From Aquila chrysaetos chrysaetos (lineage: Eukaryota; Chordata; Aves; Accipitriformes; Accipitridae), in assembly GCF_900496995.4 (NCBI RefSeq), contig NC_044009.1, positions 40,633,505-40,697,504 on the forward strand: a stretch of 64,000 nucleotides of DNA. The letters run 5' to 3'. The notes below the pieces were generated by a model, which worked only from the letters and a program-made list of their open reading frames with translations, searched no databases and was not told the DNA's origin. Positions within the stretch are counted from its first letter, which is position 1. Each line of letters begins with the position of its first letter. Below are positions 33,901 to 45,700 of the stretch, piece after piece. Both the position numbers and the translations under genes were made by a program.

Positions 33901-36900
33901 TGCAGCCTGCACTGCAGCCTGCTGTTAGCTGACATGAGTCTGAGTGACAGGGAGGGTCTTCGGAGGCTGAAAGTCAATTTAATATGTCTTTGCTCATGAA
34001 ACATGTTGTGTTAAGTTTAGCAAAACATCAGTGGTGATATGCAAGGATGCATGAGGATAGTTTGAAGTTGGGGGGAGGTTATGTGTGTATCGTTGGGTGC
34101 TGTTGTCTGAAACGTTACAGTAAAGATTGTTCATTTTTGTCACAGGTTCCTTTGGCAGAAGCCAAAATGCAAGTCTATGCCTTACTCTGTCCCCAGCTGC
34201 CATGTGACAGCTTACACGACTGAGGCAGAGACTGTAGTTTGAGGACGGTGTTCAAAGGGCTGTCAGTGAGCTTCACACATTTCCGTCATTCTGGCTGCCA
34301 CACAGAGCACTTTCACCTTCTGCTTCTGGAAGCTTTTATTTTTAAGTGCTCCTTTTTTTTTTTATTTTTTTTAACATGGAATTAATGTTTTATTAATTGA
34401 AAGCAGCTTTTAAACACACTTAAGTGACTCCTAGTAGGGCTTGTTTGATAAAAATCATTCATCGTAGCTTTCAGATTTAGCTTCTATGGATTTTGTATAG
34501 AAGCTAGGATTGTTTAAACATCATGATGCAGGAGGGCCTGTCAGGTTGATCTTCTGCCTTCCTTGGGTCATGACCAGGATTGCTGAGAAGGCTGCAGTTA
34601 AGAAGTACTGGTTTGATTAGTTCTGTCGGACCCTGGTACTGCGGGTGCAGTATGGCTGTAAGTCGTATCAATAAACGGGAGGTGGCAGTGGGTGGTACGT
34701 AAACAAGAGACCTTTTATCTGCAGAAGTGTAACATACATTGGACAGTTTCTTCAAATAATCGCTTGAAAGCAGGAAATGCAGTTTCCTGAAGGGATCTTG
34801 CACCTCATCTAACCTAACTCTGATTGATAAGAAAAAATATTATAAGATTTTAAAATGGAGAAAGAAAAGTTGCTTTTCCTTTGACTGTACGAGTCGTTTG
34901 GCAGCACTGCTTGGTGTGTGTGCTTTCTTTGGGGCCAGTTGTGTGCAGTGTGCTTCTGTTGCATGTGATCTGGTTGTTGCTGTTTTTTCTAAACCACTGC
35001 ATTGGGGTGCTCTACAGAACATCATATTTCTCTTTTTACAACACCTGTACAACCCAACTAACTGGCCCCTTTCTCTTACTCTGTCCACACAGCTAAAACT
35101 AAAAATGTCCTGTTACCAGCTCACGCCTGATCTCTGCTGTGTCCCTCCTCCTGCAGTGCCACTCCAGAGTGTTGCTCCATGGGTGACCTTGTAGCATCGG
35201 GCTTTAACCGTGTCACTGCTCTTGTTGGCTCCCTCCCTTGCCCCCAGGATCTGTTGCCATAGTCTCAGCTCTTCTACATTTACAGACCCTCAGATGAAAT
35301 TGCCCCTCTGCTACCTCAGATGAGGGCTTACATTCAACACCTTTTTCAGCCTTTCTCCATCTCTACTTGTCATCTCTCCTTCAGCATTGCTTGTTTGTCG
35401 CCCTGCTCGGCGCGTCGCCAGGCTCCTTTGCTCGTTGGTTCATTCCACAGACAACCACCACATCAACTCTGTGTTCCTCTGTTCCTGCCTCCGTCCATTT
35501 GTATCCCCCGTTGCCTCTTGGTCTGTAGGTTGCGTGACCTTTCTAGTGTTTTCCTCTGTCAGTGCCCATTACAGAACAGGTTCTTTATCCATGATGTAAG
35601 TTTTATAGCAACAGTAATTAGTCATGATTAGCAGTGATTCTTAAACAACACTGGGGCATCTTGGCTGAAGTTCGAACCTAAGGACTAGAGCAGATTAGAC
35701 AGCCCAAAACTCAGGAGTAGTTCTTCTCTTCCTGTATGACTCCTGGTAAGACAATGAATATTTCTTAGATTGATTCCAATGTCAGCAGACTATCTTGGAC
35801 AACAAAGGAGCATATACAGCGCTGTCTACACTAGAAAACTCTCTGTTCACAAAACCCTGTTCTCTGTCAAGTATTGAATGTTGCACCGTTTCTTTTTCAG
35901 TACCAAAGAAATGTCAGAAGGCTCGTGAACACTTTGGTACAGTGAGAACACAGCTGGAATCTCTGAAGACCAAGTTTCCTGCTGATCAGTATTACAGGTG
36001 TGCAGGATCACACGCAGCCAGACACGGATATGGGAATTGCCTGGGCATATTTGGCATCATTACTTTGGAAGAATGACTTAAAGGTTTATGGGCCGAATGC
36101 TTCTTTCTGTTTGAAAAGTAAACCATGGTAGAGAAGTGTGAGGTTTTTTGTCAGCATGGATAAAAAATGCTTTTGTTCAAACCCTCTATTTATAACTTTT
36201 CACTAAAAATACCCAGTATTTAATTTTTTTTCTAGAAACTTTTTTAAAAAAGAAAAAGGAAACTTTAAGAAATTTATATTCTATTGGAACTGCCCTTCTT
36301 TCTGGGAGCAGCACATTTGCTGCTCCATTAATTTCAGTTAAGTTGTTAGGTTTGGGGCATTTCTGAAAACAGAGCTCTAAATCTGTCATGAAATGGCTGC
36401 TTGATACTGCAGATACTAAATGAAGTTGTCACCTTTGTGTTTTGTTGCTGCCAGAAGGGGACAGTGTCTAGCAAGAACATTTCAAAGAACAAGAATCTTG
36501 TCAGCTCAAATCTGCTGAGGGAAGACAGGAGGGAAAGCCTGGTGTCTTGTTTATTTCAAAGAACAAGAATCTTGTCAGCTCAAATCTGCTGAGGGAAGAC
36601 AGGAGGGAAAGCCCTGGTTGTCTTGTGGGCACGACAACCTGAAAAACTCCACGAACTGAGTAGGTGTGTGAGACGTGCAATCAATGCTAGTGTCCAGCAC
36701 AGTATCCAGGGGGTGAAGTTCTGGAGTACCAAGGAGATGACTTTAAGCTGGTGTCATTTTGATAAGCCAAAAATATTGCAAAGTGCTATGTGTAAGGGTA
36801 GAAAACATAATATATACATAACGTATGCTTGTTGCCTAACTCTCCAGTAATAGATGTTACTTATTCATACCTTGACTTGGTGTTTTCTTCAACAGATTTC

Positions 36901-38379
36901 ATGAGCACTGGAGGTTTGTGCTTCAGCGGTTGGTGTTTCTGGCAGCATTTGTAGTCTACTTGGAATCCGAAACATTAGTGACCCGAGAAGCTGTTGCAGA
37001 AATACTTGGGAGTAAGTTAATGTTGTAACTGAAGAGAAAAAGCATGTGATGTTTTTAGGCGTTGTAGCTTTCAGAGGTACAGGGAAACAGCAGAACTTCA
37101 TTTCTTCTCAAGAAACAGGTTCCAAAATTTATCTGGTATTTGATTTCATTATATAAACAACAAATTCTTTTAGAAGGTGGAAATCAGCAAAGCTAATGTG
37201 AACAGAAGTATTTATTCATTAATTAAGTTCTTCGTCAGTGAAGATTATTCATTCAAATTGCGTAAATCTACCAAAAGGATAATACAAAGATGAGAGCTTA
37301 TTTTTCTCGCTTTTGGCATTTTAAAAGTGTGGAAAAAAGATTAAATTTTTATGCTGCAAGAGAATTGTGTCCTCCCAGAGCAAAGGATTTGAAAAAAAGA
37401 TGAGGAAAATCTTTTTCTAAAAAAAGACTACAGCCCCCTCTCCTGTATATTGATGTAAATTCAGTTATTCTGTTGGATCAATTATAACCTGTTGCACATC
37501 CAGTTGAGGATGTACGACTTGCTAAATCAAAATGCTGACAAGAAGCAGTAATTGCATCACATACAGGAAAAGGCTGACTTTTATTTTGTAGTAGTATCTC
37601 ATAAATTTGATATTTCAAATTAGCTGCAGTAAACAAATGCAATGTCAACTCACTGGTTTTGCTCCTGTTTCAGTACCACCTGATTACCACTCTGTTTTTC
37701 ATCTTAGTTGAAGCTGATCGAGAGCGGGGCTTTCACCTGGACATTGAAGACTATCTTTCTGGTGTATTAACTCTCGCCAGTGAGCTGGTAAGGAAGATAT
37801 TCATGCATGTATTTGGATTGAAACTGACCTAAGAAAAAAAGTACTGTGTTTTCTAACTTTCCCAAGTTGTTCCTGGAAGTTATGACACGCAACGCCTTGA
37901 TCTGAACTTCTAGCAAACTGCCTCTCTGTATGCCAGAGTTGTTTCTCACTGATATTTTAAGATTTAAACTAGTCGCTTGATTGAAAATCCAGGATTGTTG
38001 TCAACAAAAAAGTAGATCCAAGTATAAATAATCTGACTGCCTGGAACACAACTGCTACATTTGGTAAAGTAAGTGATGGAATAGTGACTTGATTGGGGTG
38101 GGTTCCTCTGCTGATGTTCTCCTGGGTGTCTTCATCTCGTAGGCCAGACTGGCAGTGAACAGCGTCACGGCTGGTGACTATTCTCGCCCTCTCCGCATCT
38201 CAACTTTTATCAATGAGCTGGATTCTGGCTTCCGTCTCCTCAACCTGAAGAACGACTCCCTGAGGAAACGTTATGATGGCCTGAAATACGACGTCAAGAA
38301 AATTGAGGAAGTGGTTTACGACCTGTCGATCAGAGGACTCAATAAGGAGGCAACAGTTGGTGCGGGCGGAGAGAAATGA
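30903..38379 (+). CDS. TSN: TSN, translin
   Basis: Six coding exons: 30903-30968, 31071-31164, 35901-35997, 36896-37011, 37708-37787 and 38143-38379. All have GT/AG borders and phases close, giving 690 bp and 229 residues (human 228). Translin is an all-helical single-stranded DNA/RNA-binding protein. It forms octamers and, with TRAX (TSNAX), the C3PO ribonuclease that helps load RISC and process tRNA fragments. Recognisable blocks are EIRKVVQALEQTAREILTLL near the N-terminus, FHEHWRFVLQRLVFLAAFVV in the middle, and the near-invariant C-terminal VTAGDYSRPLRISTFINELD with a heptad-like LNLKNDSLRKRYDGLKYDV region. The start MSVSDMF matches the translin N-terminus. Intron 1 is only 102 bp and very GC-rich; intron 2 is 4.7 kb. 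Confidence 0.97.
32644..32662 (+). repeat. AAAT microsatellite in TSN intron 2
   Basis: A short run of AAAT units within an AT-rich part of TSN intron 2 (31165-35900). The rest of that intron shows no gene or recognised repeat. Confidence 0.8.
36479..36626 (+). repeat. Two-copy 74-bp tandem duplication in TSN intron 3
   Basis: The block starting ATTTCAAAGAACAAGAATCT at 36479 repeats from 36553. The first ~58 bp are identical, and the tails differ by small indels (gcctggtgtc versus gccctggttgtc). This is a recent local duplication with no coding role, within the intron 35998-36895. Confidence 0.9.
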
Positions 38380-39029
38380 AAGATGCTCATTTTAACAGCA
38401 TCATTGATTACCTCAGATGGTTGCCAATTTAGGAAGCATGCTAGCGAAGCCTTCCTACAGTAGTTTAGAAGAACTGCAGCTGAAAGCTGCTCTCTATTTT
38501 CTTACAAAAGGTGTAGTACGGGTGTTAGATCTCAAAATGTTTTGTAAAATCATGTCTAGATTAGGGCAGGAGGCTCTGTTTCCAGTGGAATTCCTCTGTC
38601 AAAACACACAGTGCCGTTCTGTGCACAGCAGCAATAGCAGTCAGTAACTCCCATGAGCTGAAATTCTCATTAGTTCTGTAGTGTTGCTTCACTGCTCTGG
38701 CAGTGATGTGCTTCAGCTGTCTCTGTTCATGCACCTTTAAAGAAGTGTGCACAGATGCAGCTCAGTGCAGATACATGTGAAGTTTTAGAAAACACAGTGT
38801 GTAAATATCTATACTTTTTTTTAAGACACTGATTTTTTTTTTTTGCCTTTTTGTTTCTTAAATTATCACCTATGTCAGTAAGTTGAACAGATTTGCGTAA
38901 CTGTTTATTAACCAGACCTTTTTAAATGGCTTCTGTTAATGTATCCCCCTTAATTGAGAAATTAGTGAAAATATTCCTGAGAATTTCTCCATTGGAACTG
39001 GTGTATTGCACCTGGGCACACCTCTCACT

Positions 39030-39071
39030 TTCTCTCTCTCTCTAATTTTTTTTTTTTTTTTTTTTTTTTTT
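39030..39071 (+). repeat. CT repeat followed by a poly-T run
   Basis: TCTCTCTCTC is followed by about 26 T residues (39046-39071). The tract lies in the probable TSN 3' UTR, so the mRNA would carry a long U tract. Confidence 0.85.
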
Positions 39072-39755
39072 ACACCCCCTTTCCTTTCCTCCAAGATTTC
39101 TGTTGCCAGAGAGAGCAAGGTTTTCTCAAACATCTGCTTTCACTGGCTGGTATTTGTTTTACTGACATGAGTAAATGTTGAGTTTTAATATGATCATTTG
39201 CCTTGAGAACTCAGTGTAACCAATTTTTTTATTTTTTTTTTTTAACTACCAAGGTTTCCAAATAGAGAAGTGTTAGCTGATAAACTGCAGGTAGTGTCTA
39301 AGTTTTAACAACTTTTATATAGGCCACAACTGTACCTGTGTCCTGGGTTTAAAAAAAAAAAAAAGACACCAAAACTATCATTCATGTAGAAAAATGTTTG
39401 TATCTTCAGAAAAGGGGAAATCACTCATTTCAGACCCATTGCATGTAAGATGCTTGCAAACACCAACAGCCTCTTTCATTTGTGTAAATGGACAGACTCG
39501 TACCTCCCAGTGTGTTTGTTCTCTTGTCCTAAATGACTTTTGAGTTTTGCCATTCTTCTCCTACTTCTGATGATGCAGGAGGGTTAAGGAGAAAAACTAA
39601 CTTAGGAGGAGGAATATTTCCAGAGGATGAACACAAACAGTCAAGTTTACATGGGGTTTGTTAGTGTTTCATTTTGTTAGCAAAGATTTCCCACCGTTTC
39701 AGTTATGGTTTTGTTTTGTTTCTTGGAAGAAAATGGTTTCTTGGTTATTTTGGCC

Positions 39756-39761
39756 AATAAA
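39756..39761 (+). terminator. TSN: TSN poly(A) signal AATAAA
   Basis: AATAAA occurs about 1.38 kb beyond the TSN stop codon. It is followed within 60 bp by T- and GT-rich sequence (ttgattttgg, ctgttgtctg), as expected of a cleavage site. Earlier weaker signals may also be used. Confidence 0.65.
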
Positions 39762-39799
39762 AGCTGTTCTTTGATTTTGGCCATTTGGTAACTCTGCCT

Positions 39800-42700
39800 G
39801 TTGTCTGATTATCTGTTGTTATTTGTTTCCTTTCCTGGGAGCCTACTCTGAAGTATGACAATTTAAATTCAGCCTTGAGCTGTGCTTGGACAATAACAGA
39901 ATTCCTCACTTTGGCTGTACGCTGTTCAATGACGCACTTTTACCCGCTGGTGAGTGGAGCCTAACTCAAGCTGCAAACAGATTTCATGGGCTTTTTTTTA
40001 TTTTTAATTTTTACCTATTTCACCAAGTAAAACAGGAGAGGTATGGAGGAATTTATCATTACCAAATCTAAAATGTGGCAAGATCCATCTTCAGAGCGTC
40101 TCATACTCTCATGTTTGTCCTCATCCTTTGTATCTTCTATCATGTAACATAGGGAGATGGTAATAACCCTCTCTCATAGCTGAAGAAAATGAGGGTCTAA
40201 CTTCCTGAGCCCCATGGCAATGAGACCACCTTTCAAAGTAGTTCATTGTTCTTGCCCTGTGCCACTGTTTGCTTCTTTCTCGCTTTAACCCTGTGGAGGT
40301 GGGAGGAGGGAAGGAGCTTAAGCCATTTCTGCTGCCAAAACCAGAGACTCGTGAAACAACACCCTCAGGCTCTGAGGCACAGCTGTGCAGACCAAGGTCT
40401 CGCAGAAAATGCGTGGGAGCAGGGGAATTAGAGAAAGGTTTCCTGAGCATCAGCCTGGTGTCTCTTGGGCTGGGGGCTCCTAGCATGCGGAACTGGGATG
40501 TGAGGCCATGTGGTGGGGCAGGTTTCTGGTTGCAGGGCAGGTGTGTGTTGAGGCTTTGTGCTGGCTTGTGTCCCAGGTGCTCCAGTTGCATTTGATGATG
40601 CAACAGGTCTGCTTCCTGACATTCAGCTTTTCAGTAGATCCTACATCTGCCAGCTCTTGCATCTTACATGGTTTCTGAGAGCTTGTGGAGATACAACAGT
40701 GCTGTGCCACAGGTGCAGCAGCACACGTACTGTGGGAGGGACAACTGGAAGAGCAAGTTGCTTACTTAGGGCTTGTAAAGTCTGCAAGGTGTGGGATCCT
40801 TCTGTGTAAGGCTCTGTGAAGAGCAAGTGCCTGAGAAAGAGACAAGCCAGTGTTGTGTTTCTGGAGGGTGTTTAGCAAACACCTCGTTCTTTCCTGTTCC
40901 TAGGTTTCGGAGAGCCTAGTATCTTCCTCTGGAAAAGCATTGTTTGCAAGAGCCAGGCCTCATAGTACATTCCCAAGCTGGGTCTGGGGAAGGGAAAAGA
41001 AAACCACAAACTTTCTCCCTAGGCTGCAGCAGGGAAGGCTGGGGACATGCTTTTTGTAGCTTCCTCTGCACAGAGGTAGCCTGTAGGACCTTGTGGCCTT
41101 GATTGTGAATCTGCACATTACTCTGGTCCTAAATGGCAAGTTGTGTTTCTGTCCCAGAGCTGGGAGCAGAGGGAAGAAGGGAAGACCCAGAGGGCCTTGA
41201 GTAGGGAGGGTCTCTCTTCTCTGACCCTTCCCTCTCCCAGGGGTAAGGTGAGCAGGTTAGCCAGCAGGGAATGGCAGTGAGGGAGGGAGCTCTGAGGACT
41301 GCAGAAGCTTGATGGCTCATGATGAATCAGATGCACTTGAACTCTGAACAAGTAACTCCTGTTGGTACTGAATGGACTGTCGCAGCGTGCACTGGCAGCT
41401 GGGAGGGGAGTGAGTCAGCGCAGGAGCACTGGAGAGTCTGACTCAACAGCCAGCACGGCTGAGCCACTTCAGCCTGAAGTGTGTTCCAGGGAGCGCTTTC
41501 TTGGATTGTCTTTTTATTCACTCACTGGTTTGGTTTAGGGTTTTTTTTCCCATCTTGACGTCATTTCTGTGGGTTTTCTTTATTTCAGTAAAAAGGGCAC
41601 TTAAATAGTTGATTAACTGCTCTTTATTTATAGCACTGCCTGTTCAACTCCTGCAGATCAATGAAAGTGCTGACCTGAAACTGTTCGGGGAAATAGGGGT
41701 GAGCAGAGCTCCGTGGCACAGGATGCAGAGTAGACATTGGGGCTGGCTGTTGAACTGGGCTCTGTCTGTTGGAATTGATTAACTGCAGCCCCAGTCCATC
41801 CACCTCTTTAAACTGGCACTTGTTAAAGGACACATTATCACTTCCAGACTGCCTGTTTCTGGTGCCAGCACAGGTCTTTGTGCAGTGAAGTGGATCAGGA
41901 AACTGACCTAGCTGAAACAATCTTTATTTGTTTGCTCCCAATCTGGTTCACTGCACAGTCCCGCACATGCGGTGCCAGTGTGTGGAGGGAGGCTTCTTCC
42001 TCTCCCTGCAGTGCCACCTTTAAGTGTTCACTGAGCTGTTAATGCTGCGTGGTAAACTGTCTGATTCTTCTTGCTTCTCGTTTTGTTGGGATTGCCAAGG
42101 ATTTTCTCTTCGAGTAAATAATTTGCCTTCATTTTCTGCGAAGTGATGACTTGGGTGCTATAGAGCCTCACTCGCATTTTTCAGCCAGTAAGGTCATTAC
42201 ACACCGAGGCAATTAAGGAGAGCAGAAAGTGAACATGGATGACTCCTGGGGTCTCTGTGTGGGTATTGAACTGTTACTCATCAGCCGTCCATCTTCCCTC
42301 GTTACAGTACTGTCTGTTGCTGGATGCTGCGGTGCAACTGTACTAAAGTGTGTGTAGGGGCTGTTGAGAGCCTCCTGCCTGCTGAATTCATGGAGTGTCA
42401 TTAAACAAGTGTTTGATTTTGAAAGGAATAGTCCGTTACAGTATGTATCTCCTGCACACATGCTGTGGGTCAAGTATGAATTCCTTGAAGAGGGGTATCT
42501 CCTTGCAGGTTTCTCTGCCCATTTGTTTTCACTTCAAACAGTGGCATTTCTGGCTTGCACTGGTAGCTGTCATGGGAGGATTGCCCTGCCCAAGGGGAAA
42601 ATGGCTGTCTGAAAACCAACCCTTTCTTGAAAGAAGAGGAATACACTCCTTGTCTGAATGCTTGTTCATCTGCACATTCACACTATGAGTGTACAAATGT

Positions 42701-45700
42701 CTAACCTGCTCCTGTGGGGGAAAATGTAAGAGCCTGCACCCTGCAAGGGTGCTGTCTGCTCCCCAGGAAGCCTGCTGGCTCCCATCCTGGTAGAGAGAGG
42801 TGTCTTGTGTGCCTCTGGGTCTGCCCTGGGGCCCTGTGCAGCTCTGACAGGCTTCTGTGAAGTCTGACGACCACCACAGCCCGCTGGAGACTTCAACAGG
42901 GATTGCAGAAAGCCTAAAGGGAAGAAAAAGCCTGAGATTTCAGCCCCTGTGAAACAGTCCAAGGCTGCAAAGGCCTTGTGCTCTTTGCATGTTTTGGTTA
43001 CCCCAGCATCAGTCATGGGATCTGCTCTGTGACTTTCTTGTGACCTCCAGGATCTCCACTCTCATCTGCCAGCCCTCCCCACAACACCCAGAGAGACATT
43101 TGATGTGGGTCCTCCCAAGGATGTGACTCTGGCATTGCAAGGGAGGTTCCTGCACTAGGAAGGAAGGGTTCAAAACCACCTGGGGCTCCACTGCTGCTGA
43201 AAGAAAGGGTTCCTTTGCCTGCCTCTATGCAGGGCACCTTCCCTGGGAGGGCTGTTTGCACTCTGGGTTGGTTCCCCTGCAGCTGAGAGCGTTTCTCACA
43301 GATGCAAAGCCTGTGCTGGTGATCGCACTGGGGCAGGATTTGAGCTGGAGAGTTGCAAATTATCATTATATTCACCCCTGCTAATGGGCCTAGAGCCTAA
43401 TGTCAGCTTTTCAACTTTTTCCAGCCATGCAACTGCTCCCAGTCAAGCCTTGGCAGAAACCTTTGCTGGCAGATGCTCTGCCTGGGTTCTGATTCCTCAT
43501 TAGGGTCCTTCACTCTCTGTTGAAGAGGACCCTCTATGTTCCCTTTCACTCAACTTTTCCATCCATGTTGTAGAAAGGTTTCCCTTAGGGAACCATCTTC
43601 AGCTTCCTGAGGGAGCTGTCTTTTTTCTAATGAGTGTCCTTGGGGCTTGCCTGGAGTTTTTGGACCGTGCAGTGTTATTGTCAAAACTTTGATTTTTTTT
43701 TTTGGTTTTTTTTTTTAATTGCTTGTACCTGTCTCCAGTCATATTGATATTCTGCAGCAGCCTCTGTGAGAAATAAGGCAGTTCCTTTGTCTGCCTGATC
43801 AGTAAGACTTTTTGCTCTGTCATATTCCACTGTAGTGACAGAAGGTCACTCAACGATGACAGTGAGATCTTTGAATATTTATCTGATCTCTGGCAGGAAG
43901 ACAGTTCCCTCCATTGCTTTTGGTTCCAAGTTTTTCCAATTTCAAGTCAGAGAATGTCAGCCTAATTCCAGATGAATCTCACCTGGTTCCCCAGCATGCA
44001 TTGGAAACATGGCTGACATCACAAAATGAGAGTTACTACAGCTGCCTCATCCATGAGCCCTGAAGGGATACCTTTGACATGGTGCTAGAAGATTTTAATT
44101 ATCTTCCCTTTGAGCATGTCATGGACAAGCAGGAGAGTGCAAGAGTCACCAGAATCTCCTGCTGGAGATCTGCCTTCCTAAGACTTCAGCTCCATAATAG
44201 ATTGACGTGCATTGAATGACTGAAGTTCCCCAAGTCAGGAGATCTGAGATGATCTCGGAGCTTTTTTCAGGATTTGGGACATGCTGAGGTCAATCTCTCA
44301 GTCTCCAGTGACAGCTGTGATAGCTTCCTGCTGCCAGGCCAAACCTGTTGTTCCCTTTCAGATGTGTTCTTGATCACATAGCAGAGACCCACACTGAATG
44401 CCCCTTCCCGCTCCTCGCTTCTGTTATGGACAACCAGGAATGTACAAGATCACCATAAAAAAGAAGATCTCTGTTCACTAAAGCAGAAGTCTCTGCCTTC
44501 TAACGTATTTGCTCTTCATCTCCATGTGTTTTTTTTCAGGCTTTCCCACCCAGCCTGCTGACTCTTAAAGTAGCTTATTCCTTCTTTCCCTGGGACCTGA
44601 TCTCACAGGGGGCTCTTAATCCAGTGTTGTGTCTTCTTGCGCATCTGCCTTCTGAACTCAAAACTACATGGACTCTATGACAAAGACTGCCTTTTGTTGT
44701 GTTCCTGGTAAATAACCAGTAAGACTCATCCTAAATTCTTGTTAAAGGTCATTCTGATAAATCAAGGGAATAATCAACTTTCTCTTTTTTCCCCTAACGT
44801 GGTACTTCCAGAGAGGTCTGCTTGTACTAGCTGGGTAAATTCAGTGGGCAGGAATGTTGAAAAGTAATCTTAGTATTGTCTGTCGTGACAATGAGAGGCA
44901 TAAAAATATTACGGAGCCCTAGGACGGCCAGTTTGGAACAAATAATTGCTTTCTTGGCTTGCAGACAACCCTGTTCCTAAGCACCCTGGGTTATAATAGC
45001 ATTTTGTCAGGTTTGTTAATCAGAAATGGAAAAATACAGCACAGCTAATCTCCAGGGCTGCCAAGATGTGTACATGTGATACTGAAAGACCTGGAGATGC
45101 CCAGGAGAGGGATCATCCAGTTCAGAAAGGTGGCTGGGGATTATGGAAACCTACTGCTTTGTCAAGTGTGCTGACACTCCTCACCCCTCCTGTGCAGGCT
45201 CACCCCACGGCACAAGCGTTGCGGGGCCACAGAGGCTGTTCTGTGCTCGTGTTCCCTTTCAACACCTGTAATTTAAAGGCAGGTGAGCAGCTGAGTACAC
45301 ACCGGATACATAAAAGATAACATTGGAAGCACAACCTCTGTCTAGTTTGACAGGTTCAACAATCAGGCTGTCACTTCCCATAGCAGGCTGTCCCAGATCA
45401 AAGAGCTTATTCTGTTCCCTGGCTGCAGGTTTTTTAGGACAGGGCTACAGCAACAAGTACATGTCCTGCTCATAACTCAACACTCGGCGATTATTTATGG
45501 ACCTTCTTTTGGGGAGAGTTTGCCTGGTTCAGAGGAAATACGCCGTGATTACTAGGAGCCTGGCAGGCAGGTGTTTCCTGTGATACCTAGAAAATCCCTG
45601 CATCTGACAAATTGAACAATCAGCTAAACACAAGACTGATGCTAAATATCAGACCTTTTACATATACTTATTGTTCTCTAATCTTTTTGAACAGCCAGGG

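Larger units (their letters stand above)
38380..39780 (+). other. TSN: TSN 3' UTR
   Basis: This is the sequence between the TSN stop codon and a canonical poly(A) signal at 39756-39761. It is AT-rich with a CT-repeat/poly-T tract at about 39030-39071, and no other gene is seen. Translin mRNAs typically have long 3' UTRs, so the extent is plausible; the exact cleavage site is not visible. Confidence 0.65.

Noticed and set aside
40121-40603. Minus-strand 160-codon frame between TSN and the RhoGEF
   Set aside because: No conserved motif, no splice sites joining it to another exon, and biased Pro/His/Ser content. Likely chance.
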